Shown here: positions 17,699 through 26,300 of the stretch, in pieces
Layout of the letters: every line of letters starts with the position of its first letter
Numbering within the stretch: the stretch's first letter is position 1
From: 2-02-FULL-48-14 sp041645035
GTDB lineage: Bacteria; Patescibacteriota; Gracilibacteria; UBA1369; 2-02-FULL-48-14
DNA: 64,000 nt
Assembly (NCBI GenBank): GCA_041645035.1
Contig: JBAZQU010000002.1
Span: forward strand, 1 to 64,000
Direction: 5' to 3'
Program-made: the position numbers and the translations under genes
Notes under the pieces: model-generated
The model's input: only the letters and a program-made list of their open reading frames with translations
The model's database searches: none
What the model was told of the DNA's origin: nothing

Positions 17699-17914
17699 TT
17701 AGAACTTTTTTATCAAGTCGTCGATAGGTATTCCCCTACCTTCGTTGTCCCTATGGGCATTGAAAACATTTCCTTCTACCCAAGGTTCATCGTCCAAAAA
17801 AGCCTTTACAAGAGTGATTCGTATCAGGGAACTGCTAGGCACGCCATACTTCTTTGCTTTCTCTTGGATGGCTTTCTTGAGCTCATCATCGATCTGTATT
17901 TGAAGTAAATTCAT
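17699..17914 (-). CDS. RelB/DinJ-like ribbon-helix-helix protein, no adjacent toxin
   Basis: 71 residues. The N-terminus LLQIQIDDELKKAIQEKAKKYGVPSSSLIRITLVKAFL matches a ribbon-helix-helix DNA-binding fold as found in RelB/DinJ antitoxins; the C-terminal half (DDLIKKF end) would be the toxin-binding tail. No toxin gene lies on either side: downstream is the 3' end of typA and upstream the divergent Fic module. It may be an orphan antitoxin or a small regulator. Confidence 0.6.
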   Translation of the reverse strand: MNLLQIQIDDELKKAIQEKAKKYGVPSSSLIRITLVKAFLDDEPWVEGNVFNAHRDNEGRGIPIDDLIKKF

Positions 17915-18040
17915 TAGAATATAATTAAAAATACATTAAAATTATATGCTTTTCCAAGTCCACAGTCAAGCCCGCACAAATGGGGTGAGACGTTATCCTT
18001 TGTTCGAACGGCTTTGATGCATGACAGCTACCAAAAGGTT

Positions 18041-18049
18041 TGCTACAAT
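18041..18049 (+). promoter_or_regulatory. Extended -10 box (TGCTACAAT) of the Fic module
   Basis: It lies 25 nt before the ATG at 18075. It would exclude the earlier in-frame ATGs at 18021 and 18048 as starts. Confidence 0.5.
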
Positions 18050-18074
18050 GAGCATGTTTTCCAATAAAACAATT

Positions 18075-18251
18075 ATGCCAATCAAAGACATTCTTAATGC
18101 GTTCCGAAAATATCAAAAAACTCATTCAAAAAGAAAGTCCTATATGAGCTCTTTTGAGGAGAAAATGATTTATAGAACCACGAAAACTGAAAATCGCGAA
18201 ACAACCCCTCTCTTGGTGAGACAGGTACTTCGTAAATACAAGTCTGCATGA
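18075..18251 (+). CDS. Small basic protein upstream of Fic, putative Fic antitoxin
   Basis: 58 residues from MPIKDIL. Its stop overlaps the Fic start by 4 nt, the usual arrangement of antitoxin-toxin pairs. The stretch TTKTEN fits the Fic-inhibitory motif [S/T]xxxE[G/N] found in class I antitoxins such as VbhA, which are similarly small. The rest is lysine/arginine rich and not recognisably VbhA-like. The motif is short and could occur by chance, so the antitoxin role is an inference from position and size. Confidence 0.5.
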   Translation: MPIKDILNAFRKYQKTHSKRKSYMSSFEEKMIYRTTKTENRETTPLLVRQVLRKYKSA

Positions 18252-18868
18252 AAAAGCGCAAAGGAGAAACGAGTTATAAGGAGACTGCATTTGGTATTAT
18301 TCCAAGATCAAAACTTGTTCCCTTGGAAATTGAGGGCATAAAAAGGGCTTGGGATTTCATTTTACAATCTCAGACGAAAGGCAAAATTCCTCTTACAGTG
18401 AGTTTTTTGCAAGAAGTACATAAGGTCGGTTTTGCTTGGATTTTTCCAGACATATGCGGAAAATTCAGAACTTTTGAAGTCACGGTCTCAAAACACAAAC
18501 CGCCACGCTTTTTCCAAGTTTCACAAATGATGACTGATTTCACAGAAGATTTGAAAGCCAGATTGAAATGCTTGCCTGATTTTGAAGAAGAAAATTTCTT
18601 AAAAGAACTCGTAGGCATTTTAGCTTGGGCACATCATCGGTTTTTATGGATTCACCCATTCTTCGACTACAACGGACGCATTGGCCGACTTCTTATCAGT
18701 ATAATTTTAATGAACTTGAATTTACCTCCCATTGAACTCCATGTGGAGACTAAAACTGGTCGCACAAAATATGTTGACGCTCTCTCCAAAGCTGATGATG
18801 GCAACTTTGCCCCACTCGAAAAAATCATCCACTTCGCTCTTGAAGAGGCTGCAAAGCAAGTTCACTAA
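18248..18868 (+). CDS. Fic-domain protein (putative AMP transferase/toxin)
   Basis: 206 residues. Complete Fic active-site motif HPFFDYNGRIGR (HxFx[D/E]xNGRxxR) at about 136-147. Fic proteins transfer AMP or related groups to target hydroxyls. I find no [S/T]xxxE[G/N] inhibitory helix inside the protein itself, which fits a class I enzyme controlled by a separate antitoxin, encoded here by the overlapping upstream gene. No other domain is visible. The locus is AT-richer than the adjacent typA gene, which suggests transfer. Confidence 0.85.
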   Translation: MKKRKGETSYKETAFGIIPRSKLVPLEIEGIKRAWDFILQSQTKGKIPLTVSFLQEVHKVGFAWIFPDICGKFRTFEVTVSKHKPPRFFQVSQMMTDFTEDLKARLKCLPDFEEENFLKELVGILAWAHHRFLWIHPFFDYNGRIGRLLISIILMNLNLPPIELHVETKTGRTKYVDALSKADDGNFAPLEKIIHFALEEAAKQVH

Positions 18869-18972
18869 GTGCATGATGTTCATTATGGTGTATATCAAAA
18901 TTGGAAAAGAGTAGCACTGGACGATTACAAAAAACATCGATACACTTAGGTCTTATTTTTAATAATTTAAAT

Positions 18973-19287
18973 ATGAAATTAAGTGATTATGCTGCTCTTC
19001 CATTAGCACTAACTTTGAGTGCCTGCATACCAACTCCAAACACTGTTCTGACCGATGATCTTTTCAACGATATTCACGTGCCGGGATTCTGCCCAGAAGG
19101 TAAGCACGGACACCATATTGCTGGTATAAGAAGGTTTGAAGGATTATCAACAGTAGGGGAATGTAAAGACACCAATGGTGATAAAGCTGTCGACTTTGTT
19201 AGAGTAACTTGGAGCGAGGAGGTGGAAGGTGTGCTGAAAGAGAAAAGCATCTGTTATACGCCAGCAGGAGAAGAGGAGGGCTGTTAA
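18973..19287 (+). CDS. Small lipoprotein of unknown function
   Basis: 104 residues from the preferred start MKLSDYAALP; the frame is open further upstream, but this ATG gives a proper lipoprotein signal with lipobox LSAC. Four more cysteines in the mature part suggest disulfides. A GKHGHHIAGI stretch and DTNGDKAVDFVRV (a possible Ca-binding DxNxD-like turn) are visible. Family not recognised. Confidence 0.65.
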   Translation: MKLSDYAALPLALTLSACIPTPNTVLTDDLFNDIHVPGFCPEGKHGHHIAGIRRFEGLSTVGECKDTNGDKAVDFVRVTWSEEVEGVLKEKSICYTPAGEEEGC

Positions 19288-19364
19288 AATAGTCAGTACT
19301 AAGGGATTACTCAAAAAGTTCGAACCACAATTCAGTAGCACTAAATTCCAACCTGTAAAACTAA

Positions 19365-19442
19365 TGGGGTGAGTGATGGGTCTCGAACCCACGACCTCCA
19401 GGGCCACAACCTGGCGCTCTAACCAACTGAGCTACACCCACC
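19365..19442 (-). tRNA. tRNA-His (GUG)
   Basis: Cloverleaf on the minus strand with the His-specific extra G at -1 facing discriminator C73. Acceptor GTGGGTG/CACTCAC, anticodon loop TTGTGGC (anticodon GTG), T-arm GTGGGTTCGAGACCCAT, CCA encoded. Confidence 0.95.
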
Positions 19443-19511
19443 ACAACGGCGCTTTGCTTCTGTAAAGCCCGCCCATTTTAGGTTTTTTGAGTGGAAAGAG
19501 CAACCTAAAAG

Positions 19512-19520
19512 TGCTAGGCT
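19512..19520 (+). promoter_or_regulatory. Extended -10 box (TGCTAGGCT) before the VKOR gene
   Basis: It ends 8 nt before the ATG at 19529, so the transcript would be leaderless. It lies inside the alternative longer reading from the TTG at 19487, which favours the shorter protein. Confidence 0.45.
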
Positions 19521-19528
19521 ACCCTTAT

Positions 19529-19969
19529 ATGGCGCCCTTCAGAAAATATTATCTCAGTTTGGTCTTCATCAATGTAGCTGCAGCTTTAGTGTCGGCCTAT
19601 TTGATTGTGATGCATTTCAAGCCCGAACTCTCCGATATTTGTTACCTCAGTGCAAAATGGGATTGTGACATCGTCAACAAAAGCATTTATTCAGAGATTT
19701 TTGGCATCCCGGTGGCTATTTTAGGCTTCCTGGCTTACTCGGCCTTCCTGGCTTTTGCCCTCCGAGGTCTCAAAACTGATCAAAAAAAACTACTTCCCGC
19801 TTTTCTCGCCGTGCTGACTTGCGCGCTGGCCTTTGCCTTTTACCTCACCGGAATCGAAACCTTTGTTTTAAAGACTTATTGTCTCTTTTGCGTGGTTCAA
19901 CAAATACTTATTTTACTCGAGAGCGGAGTCGCTCTTCGTCTTTACCTCTTAACTAAACGTCATGCGTAA
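19529..19969 (+). CDS. VKOR-family disulfide-bond oxidoreductase
   Basis: 146 residues, four hydrophobic helices. Active-site motif CLFC in helix 4, loop cysteines in ICYLSAKWDC, and the conserved serine region NKSIYSEIFGIP. Bacterial VKOR homologues reoxidise a thioredoxin-like partner and pass electrons to quinone, replacing DsbB. The next gene, overlapping by 8 nt, encodes a thioredoxin-like lipoprotein that is the obvious partner. A longer form from TTG 19487 is possible. Confidence 0.9.
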   Translation: MAPFRKYYLSLVFINVAAALVSAYLIVMHFKPELSDICYLSAKWDCDIVNKSIYSEIFGIPVAILGFLAYSAFLAFALRGLKTDQKKLLPAFLAVLTCALAFAFYLTGIETFVLKTYCLFCVVQQILILLESGVALRLYLLTKRHA

Positions 19970-20360
19970 ATCTCTCTCCTGTCTGCTCTTGTTGTTCTCA
20001 CTGCTTCTTCTGACCAGTTGTGCCCGCGACACCACTTACGACAACTTTGCCACCTGCATTGCGGATTCCGGAGCTACTTTTTACGGTGCTTTCTGGTGCC
20101 CGCATTGTTCCGACCAAAAGAAACTCTTTGGGGATTCCAAAGACCTGCTGCCTTACGTGGAATGCGATCCCAATGGCAACAATTCCCAGGCTCAATTGTG
20201 TAAGGACGAAGGAATAGAGAGCTACCCAATCTGGAAATTCTCTGACGGGACCACTAAAGGTGGTCTTGTTTCCCTGGACGATCTTAGCAGCCAGACAAAT
20301 TGCCCTCTTCCTGGAGAAGAAAGCATCATGGTGCAAGACATAACCGAAGCGAAGAAATAG
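19962..20360 (+). CDS. Thioredoxin-like lipoprotein (VKOR partner)
   Basis: 132 residues. Lipobox LTSC, then a thioredoxin-like active site GAFWCPHCSDQK (CPHC, the DsbA-type dipeptide) around residues 44-48 and a cis-Pro region ESYPIWKF. Overlap with the VKOR gene and the CPHC motif suggest an exported dithiol oxidase reoxidised by VKOR. The domain is short but typical of the VKOR-linked type. Confidence 0.88.
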   Translation: MRKSLSCLLLLFSLLLLTSCARDTTYDNFATCIADSGATFYGAFWCPHCSDQKKLFGDSKDLLPYVECDPNGNNSQAQLCKDEGIESYPIWKFSDGTTKGGLVSLDDLSSQTNCPLPGEESIMVQDITEAKK

Positions 20361-20361
20361 A

Positions 20362-23300
20362 TTAGGCGATCGGAACCCCAGGCATATTCGGGAGAGTATG
20401 TTGGCTACTCATGATCTCTTGCATTTGATGAGCGATCATTGTTTTATAGCCATCGTAGTCTCGACTTGAAGCAGGGTAGAAGTACCAAGCAAATTTGTTG
20501 AAGACTCTTACGCGGATATGAAAGCCCTTATTGTCCGCTTCCACTCGGTTCAGCTTTAGCGGTTCCATAACCTCGTCGCGTTCCAATAGCACCCATTTTT
20601 TGAAGTCTTCCACGTCTCTATTGAGGGCAGTGACCGTTGCGTTGGGATCATTAATAATTTGAGCGAAGCGATCCTTAACACTGCCTTCAAAAACTTGAGG
20701 CCAGTATTGATCGAGTTCGAATAGAGCGCCACAATCGGCATTCTTTTTGAACCAAGCGGGGAATTCAGCTCTTTGCCGGTTTCGATAAACCTCGATAATA
20801 GGCAACATATCCGGAGCCGGAGGACGAAGCTCCGGAGAGGCCGTCCAGGCAACATAGTCCGCAACACCGGATTGCAAGGAGGTGATAGTTCCCTTGAAAT
20901 TAGTATCGCTTACAGACTGCACGTCTCCATAGAAGTACTCCGAAGAGAAGTCTTGATGACCTCCCATGCGGACCTGCAGTTCAAATATAAAGTATTCGGC
21001 ATACTGCTTTGCCTCTCCAGCTACTGGTGCAGTTTTCAGGTCTCCCACTTTTTTATACCAAAGATCCATAACCTGGGCCATGTTCTCCGGATTGGGGATG
21101 AAGGCATAGCTCTCCCATTTCATATTCTTGCTGATGTAGCTGCCGACCAATTCGGAAGCAGCCATCCAGTCGGCGTGGCCACCCTCTGCAGGTGCCAAAA
21201 GCAATCCCTTCACCGCATCTTTATTATTGAGACCGTGGTAACCGAGTGCTTCTGTTTGAGCCGCAGCTCGTTCTGTAGCAATTTCCTTTTCCACATCTTT
21301 ACGTGTTGGAGTGGTAAGTCCATTAACGGCAAGAGCAAGCGCTCGAACATGTTCTGCAACCTTTCGGTCATACCATTCTGTACGTACCGCATCGTTGGTA
21401 AAGGCGTTTTTAAGGCCTTGGTAAGCGGATTGGAAGCGGCTTGGCATGTTCGCAGATATTTCGGACTTCATAGGTTCCAAAGCAGCGCGAATCATACCGG
21501 TTCCACCTTCCGGACCCACGCTGTTCACCATTTCCATAGCCTGACCCGGTTTGAGGGTACTGTCGGGTTTCTCGAGAGGCGTCACCCTAACCATAAGCAC
21601 GCCGGAACCTTCCAGAGAAGTCACTTGCTTATTCATGAAGGCATCCTCGATAGCCTGGAATTCATCATTAGGTTTATTTGTTTTAAATACCTCATCTACA
21701 TAGAGCTTAGAAAATCCGGCTTCAGGGTCGTAAATGAGGTTTGTCATTTTTCGAATAACCTGATTTTCCCATTCAGAATTGAGAGAATTGGTGAGGCTGT
21801 CACCTTTCACCCAGTCATAGCCATCTTTAGTGAGTCCGACGAACTTATCAACTAAGCCGCCGATGAGACCGGGATTGTAGCCTGTGTAGTTGGTCGTTGC
21901 TCTAAGCAAAGCCGCCTGCACCCGTGGTTCTCCCAAAAACTGCTTACATTTTCCGTTGGCCGCAGTGGTCCAAGCGGTTTCCAACTGAGCGTCTGAGCCC
22001 AATTTGTAAGAGGTGATTTTGTCATCCTCATAAGTCACCGCTCCTTTAGCGGTACCATAAGTAATATCTACCGTGGTGCCAGCACCAATGTTATCGAATC
22101 CAGTGACCGTAAAGGGAACCAGCAAAGTTTTATTGATATTCGCTTCCACGCGAGTGTGAAGCAAGGGCTTCTCAAAGTCCTCTCTTGCTTCATCTGTGGA
22201 GGTATAAGGTGTGTTGCGATCTCCGGGGAGGGGGTCTACCACTCCATTCTGATCAGCATCCAGGCCTAGGCGAGGTTCTTTCTTTTCAGCATCAAAATAG
22301 AAAACCATCTCAACCTTCTTCTCATTCATAAAGTTAGGAAGTCCGGCGAGAAGCACACGATTTTCTTTTGGATCCAGCTCCCAGTATCCCTCGGAAGAAT
22401 TGGCATTGTATTTGAAGCGGTTGGCTCCATAACGAGTATATTCACTCTCAAAAAAGGCTTTAGCTCGCTTCGCTGCATCCGCGGAAAGACGTCCAAGAGT
22501 CGCCTCAAGACCGTCTCCTCTCAAAGCGGCATCTATAAACGCTAAATCTTCCGTGGGGTTGAGTAGGTCGGTAAAGACATGACCCCCTGTGTCCGTGTGA
22601 TTGTAGCGAACAGGATATCCATTAATAAGGTAAACGTCCGGCGCCGAAGTGGGCAAAAGCACGTGACCGAAGGCCCGCACCTGTTTTTCAAGTCTTGCCA
22701 AGTTAGGATCCGTGATTTGTCTTTCAGAAATGCGTGGTCCCTTCTCGGCTGCGCCTTGACCGGCGCCCATTCTAACCAATTCCATGGCTGCGACACAGCT
22801 TCCCATTTGGTGCCCTCCATAGTTTTTTGCAAGCCAGTCAGCTCCAAAGTTAGCTTTTGATTTTTCATCCGTAGCGGCAGGACATTCTCCTTTTGCGAAG
22901 CCTTGTTCGTAACATTGTAAAAAGTACCAGTTGCATGCGGTAAAAAGGGTAGTTTCATTTATAAATCGACTTTCTTTAGCGCTGATTCCATCTCCATTCA
23001 ATTGCGTGCTATCCACTTTAGTGGCACCTCTTCCTACAGCTTCTCGAAACATTCTAACCACCTTTTCGGCAGGGGCATTCATTATACTTATAAAGTTATC
23101 CGCCGCGTCGGTATCTTCTCCCGACATCCCCGCAAACAATCTGCGAGCACTATCCATCGCTTCGGTACTAAGGGCCTCATCAGCTCTAACTCCAGAGACG
23201 CTCTCCATAGCATCTCCAAGACCAATACTTTTTAAACTGAGTGCGCCGGTGGCGACACTTACTCCGGCTACTAAACCAAGAGCTCCCAATATTCCTTTAA

Positions 23301-24033
23301 TCCATGTCTTAGTAGTGTCTTCAGGTCCATGTCCTTTTAATGAGCCATAAAGTAAATAGGCACCCAAGAGTCCAATGGCGGCTGCACCTAGTTTAGCCGG
23401 GTTATGAGCCACCTCTTTAATAGCATCCATAGTGCGGCCAACGACCACCCCTCTTTCCTTATCTTCCGCGGCTTTTTTAAGATTAGCTTCAATGTCGTAG
23501 GCAGCTTGGATTTGATCGGCAAAAGCACTGAGTTCGGCCGGAGTGGCCTCCGGACGCCCTACAAGATTTGCGGCCTGCCTCATTTGTGGGCCTCCTTTGA
23601 GTTCGGAGGGGAGAAGGTTGGCGGTAAGAAGACGTTGTGCGGCCAAAGCCAGAGTATCCGATTTGAGTGCAGCAATCTGTTCCCCTGTTCCTGTGCCATC
23701 AACAGCTTCCGCTGCTTCGCTCGTACCACTTGCCTGTTCCACCAAACTTTGGCGACGCGCTCGGCGCATCCGTCCACCGCCTACGATAGCACCTGAGGGG
23801 ATGAAGAGTTTATCAAGTTGAGCCCGGAGCTCAGCTATACGCAGCTCATTTTGGTCAATAGCCCGCTGTGTAGCATCTGGGATCGTTTCAGTTTCATCAA
23901 ACTGAGCACGGAGCGCGTCATTCTGTTTTTCAAGAGTCTCTAATTGATCCTCAAGCTTGACGTAAGCCTCTGTCGTAGCTTCACGTCTCTCTTTACGCAC
24001 TTCTGAACGAGGTTTTTCTGGTTCCGTTGCCAT
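20362..24033 (-). CDS. Very large protein of unknown function (1223 residues)
   Basis: N-terminal 80 residues are highly charged and coiled-coil-like (EVRKERREATTEAYVKLEDQ start). Two hydrophobic stretches at about 210-265 (LGAAAIGLLGAYLLYGSL; ILGALGLVAGVSVATGALSL) may form a membrane hairpin. The remaining 950 residues look soluble, with no motif I recognise; two Asp-rich segments (DADQNGVVDPLPGD) resemble calcium-binding loops. No signal peptide. It has a single-gene layout between the VKOR pair (stops 2 nt apart) and the divergent tig. It could be a surface or membrane-attached structural protein of this lineage. Confidence 0.75.
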   Translation of the reverse strand: MATEPEKPRSEVRKERREATTEAYVKLEDQLETLEKQNDALRAQFDETETIPDATQRAIDQNELRIAELRAQLDKLFIPSGAIVGGGRMRRARRQSLVEQASGTSEAAEAVDGTGTGEQIAALKSDTLALAAQRLLTANLLPSELKGGPQMRQAANLVGRPEATPAELSAFADQIQAAYDIEANLKKAAEDKERGVVVGRTMDAIKEVAHNPAKLGAAAIGLLGAYLLYGSLKGHGPEDTTKTWIKGILGALGLVAGVSVATGALSLKSIGLGDAMESVSGVRADEALSTEAMDSARRLFAGMSGEDTDAADNFISIMNAPAEKVVRMFREAVGRGATKVDSTQLNGDGISAKESRFINETTLFTACNWYFLQCYEQGFAKGECPAATDEKSKANFGADWLAKNYGGHQMGSCVAAMELVRMGAGQGAAEKGPRISERQITDPNLARLEKQVRAFGHVLLPTSAPDVYLINGYPVRYNHTDTGGHVFTDLLNPTEDLAFIDAALRGDGLEATLGRLSADAAKRAKAFFESEYTRYGANRFKYNANSSEGYWELDPKENRVLLAGLPNFMNEKKVEMVFYFDAEKKEPRLGLDADQNGVVDPLPGDRNTPYTSTDEAREDFEKPLLHTRVEANINKTLLVPFTVTGFDNIGAGTTVDITYGTAKGAVTYEDDKITSYKLGSDAQLETAWTTAANGKCKQFLGEPRVQAALLRATTNYTGYNPGLIGGLVDKFVGLTKDGYDWVKGDSLTNSLNSEWENQVIRKMTNLIYDPEAGFSKLYVDEVFKTNKPNDEFQAIEDAFMNKQVTSLEGSGVLMVRVTPLEKPDSTLKPGQAMEMVNSVGPEGGTGMIRAALEPMKSEISANMPSRFQSAYQGLKNAFTNDAVRTEWYDRKVAEHVRALALAVNGLTTPTRKDVEKEIATERAAAQTEALGYHGLNNKDAVKGLLLAPAEGGHADWMAASELVGSYISKNMKWESYAFIPNPENMAQVMDLWYKKVGDLKTAPVAGEAKQYAEYFIFELQVRMGGHQDFSSEYFYGDVQSVSDTNFKGTITSLQSGVADYVAWTASPELRPPAPDMLPIIEVYRNRQRAEFPAWFKKNADCGALFELDQYWPQVFEGSVKDRFAQIINDPNATVTALNRDVEDFKKWVLLERDEVMEPLKLNRVEADNKGFHIRVRVFNKFAWYFYPASSRDYDGYKTMIAHQMQEIMSSQHTLPNMPGVPIA

Positions 24034-24079
24034 ACGGGTTTTTATAAAATCTTATAATTATACCAAAAAAACAAATAAA

Positions 24080-24108
24080 TTGCAATACACCTGGTCTGCA
24101 GGTATGCT
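24080..24108 (+). promoter_or_regulatory. Promoter of tig
   Basis: TTGCAA (24080-24085), 17-bp spacer, TATGCT (24103-24108). Predicted leader about 15-20 nt without a Shine-Dalgarno sequence. Confidence 0.55.
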
Positions 24109-24132
24109 GCCCGTGAAATTTAACTCATTGCC

Positions 24133-25413
24133 ATGCAAGTTTCCGTTCAAACGCACGAAAAATCTCAAGTCAAACTGACAGTCGAACTCACGCCCGAAGA
24201 AATGACGGGCTACCGTGGCAAGGCCGCCACCGAGCTTCAAGACAAAGTAAAAGTTCCCGGTTTCCGTGCCGGCAAAATTCCTGAAGATGTGCTTGTGAAA
24301 CACGTCGGTGAGGAGGCCTTCTTGGCCCAGGCTTTGGACTTGGCGCTTGCCGATACGTACGAAGCCGCCATTCATCAAGAAAATATCCATCCGGTTGCTT
24401 ATCCAAAAATTCAAGTTCTCGCACACGACCCGCTTAAGTACGAGGCCATTATTCCCGTGTTGCCCGAAATAAAATTCAAAAAAGAAGCTGAAAAAGTTAC
24501 CGTGACTCGCAAAAAACCGGAAGTGAAGGAGGAGGAAATTCACGAGGTCCTGCAGAATTTTGTAAAACGAACAGTGGCATGGAAGGACGTGGAGCGTGAA
24601 GCCAAAAAAGGAGACCGCGTGGAAGTGGATTTTGATGGTCACGACTTGGAAGGCGTGCCGCTGGAAGGCACTTCCAGTAAAAATCATCCCGTGGTATTGG
24701 GGGAAGGGTCCCTTATTCCCGGCTTTGAAGACGAACTTGTGGGCATGAAAAAAGGTGAAGAAAAGGACTTCGAAATCGTGTTCCCCAAAGACTATCACTC
24801 CAAAAAATTTCAAAGCAAAAAGGTAAAATTCCACGTAAAGATCGGAAAAGTTGAAGAGGGGAAGGAGGATGAACTGGACGATATTTTTGCTCAGAAAGTT
24901 TCCGGCGATGCGGGTAAAACCCTGCCCACGCTAAAGGAAGAAATCCGTAAAGAATTGCATGCTCAGAAGGAATATCAGGAGGACATTCGCCTGGAAAATG
25001 AATTCTTGAAGGAACTTTTATCGGTGGTGGAAGCGGAGGTGCCCGATGCCTTAATTGAAAAAGAAATAGACTTTTTGATTGAGCGACTTAAGGAGGATTT
25101 GAAACAGCGAAAACAGAGCTGGGAAGACTATGAAAAAGAGCTGCAAGAGGCGGGGAAGGATCTCCGTAAGGAATTGCATAAACCAGCCGTGGAACAAGTC
25201 ATGATTCGCCTGGGGCTCGAACGACTGTTCGAGTTGGAAAACCCGGAAGTAACAGAGCCGGAGATTGAAGAGGAGATCGAACGTTTATTGGGCCGTTACC
25301 CTGAAGAATTCCGTGCAATGTTGAAGGATCGCTACGCCGAAGGTACTAATGAGCGTGAAATGATCCGCAGTGGAGTACGTCTCCGCAAAGTTGTCAAAAA
25401 GCACACAAAGTAA
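24133..25413 (+). CDS. tig: Trigger factor (ribosome-associated chaperone)
   Basis: 426 residues with the three-domain layout. Ribosome-binding domain with VPGFRAGKIPEDVL (the GFRxGKxP signature), an FKBP-type prolyl isomerase domain at about 155-245 (VDFDGHDLEGVPLEGT, LGEGSLIPGFEDELVGMKKGE), and a helical C-terminal chaperone domain. Helps nascent chains fold at the ribosome exit. Single gene, divergent from the 1223-residue protein. Confidence 0.96.
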   Translation: MQVSVQTHEKSQVKLTVELTPEEMTGYRGKAATELQDKVKVPGFRAGKIPEDVLVKHVGEEAFLAQALDLALADTYEAAIHQENIHPVAYPKIQVLAHDPLKYEAIIPVLPEIKFKKEAEKVTVTRKKPEVKEEEIHEVLQNFVKRTVAWKDVEREAKKGDRVEVDFDGHDLEGVPLEGTSSKNHPVVLGEGSLIPGFEDELVGMKKGEEKDFEIVFPKDYHSKKFQSKKVKFHVKIGKVEEGKEDELDDIFAQKVSGDAGKTLPTLKEEIRKELHAQKEYQEDIRLENEFLKELLSVVEAEVPDALIEKEIDFLIERLKEDLKQRKQSWEDYEKELQEAGKDLRKELHKPAVEQVMIRLGLERLFELENPEVTEPEIEEEIERLLGRYPEEFRAMLKDRYAEGTNEREMIRSGVRLRKVVKKHTK

Positions 25414-25612
25414 AACTTTTGGCTCAAGAAAGATACTTCTAACGAGTACTTTTTTTGTTCATGCCCGTTTTTTGGGGGAGGGAATAGTATAAATTTTTTA
25501 TTCATAAAATCGCATGGAGGCAAGCCAGAACTACAGGTTAGCTGCCGTTTTTTCTTGCAATTTGAATTAAAAAATTATACAGTTCAGTGGATTCTGCATA
25601 AATATTGTGTCC

Positions 25613-26179
25613 ATGTTAAAACATTTATTCACCTCCAAGGCTCGTGTAAAGCTGCTAACCATCTTCCTGCTCCGGCCGGATGATGAGTATTTTGTTCGTG
25701 AACTTACTCGTGAACTTGATGAACAAATTAATTCCATTCGTCGCGAGCTGGATAATCTAAAAAAACTCGGTCTACTGCGTAGTCGCGCCAAGAACCGAAA
25801 AAAGTTCTTTACGGTGAATAAAAACTTTGTGCTTTACAATGAGCTGCGCAGTATCATCATCAAGGCTACCAATTCAAGCGAGAATCTGGTCAAGAACATT
25901 GTAAAGATGGGGGACGTGGATTTCCTCCTTATCTCCGGTTTCTTCCTTCAAAAAGAAGCCCCTGTTGATCTTTTGGTGGTAGGAAACGTGGATAAAGAGA
26001 ATTTAGGTAAATTTCTCGACACGCTTGAAACAAATGAACCCATCAAGTTCAGCGTACTAAAATCAGAAGATTTTGTATACCGCATTAAGTGCCGTGATCA
26101 GTTCATTTTAGACCTGATTCAGGACCCCGGTAACATAATTGCCATCAACAAACTGGGCGTTGAACCCCAGCGAGCCTAG
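25613..26179 (+). CDS. Winged-helix regulator with a nucleotidyltransferase-like domain
   Basis: 188 residues. Residues 1-70 form a winged helix (KARVKLLTIFLLRPDDEYFVRELTRELDEQINSIRRELDNLKKLGLL), as in ArsR-like regulators. The rest resembles a nucleotidyltransferase fold (FLLISGFFLQKEAPVDLLVVG) without the usual GSxxxDxD catalytic residues, so enzymatic activity is unlikely. I took ATG 25613 rather than the GTG two codons earlier. The 193-bp gap before it shows only an AT-rich promoter-like stretch. The target is unknown. Confidence 0.7.
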   Translation: MLKHLFTSKARVKLLTIFLLRPDDEYFVRELTRELDEQINSIRRELDNLKKLGLLRSRAKNRKKFFTVNKNFVLYNELRSIIIKATNSSENLVKNIVKMGDVDFLLISGFFLQKEAPVDLLVVGNVDKENLGKFLDTLETNEPIKFSVLKSEDFVYRIKCRDQFILDLIQDPGNIIAINKLGVEPQRA

Positions 26180-26181
26180 CC

Positions 26182-26196
26182 CTCGGCGAAGCCGAG
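26182..26196. repeat. Palindromic element, intergenic copy
   Basis: CTCGGC-GAA-GCCGAG followed by TCTTCCTG. It has the same layout as elements inside rpsA (34794) and the lipoprotein gene at 38808, but with a compensating change in the stem (CTGGGC/GCCCAG there). It could also act as a weak terminator for the regulator gene. Confidence 0.5.
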
Positions 26197-26220
26197 TCTT
26201 CCTGATTCCTTTAAATCCTC

Positions 26221-26249
26221 TTGCCAAAGAGTAAAGACGTCCCTATATT
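26221..26249 (+). promoter_or_regulatory. Promoter of rplS
   Basis: TTGCCA (26221-26226), 17-bp spacer, TATATT (26244-26249). Confidence 0.6.
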
Positions 26250-26265
26250 ATCCTGGCTTAACCTC

Positions 26266-26280
26266 ACGCACGCAGTGCGT
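26266..26280 (+). promoter_or_regulatory. Leader hairpin before rplS
   Basis: ACGCAC-GCA-GTGCGT, a 6-bp perfect stem, 20 nt before the rplS start and inside the predicted mRNA leader. Possibly a regulatory or stabilising structure. Confidence 0.4.
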
Positions 26281-26300
26281 ATAAATTCATCTCCTTTCGT

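Noticed and set aside
20773..21855. 360-residue plus-strand frame opposite the 1223-residue protein
   Set aside because: Antisense shadow with low-complexity, Cys/His-rich composition and no domain. The minus strand is a single uninterrupted frame.
24058..24834. 258-residue minus-strand frame opposite tig
   Set aside because: Phe- and His-rich composition typical of an antisense shadow of a Lys/Glu-rich gene.
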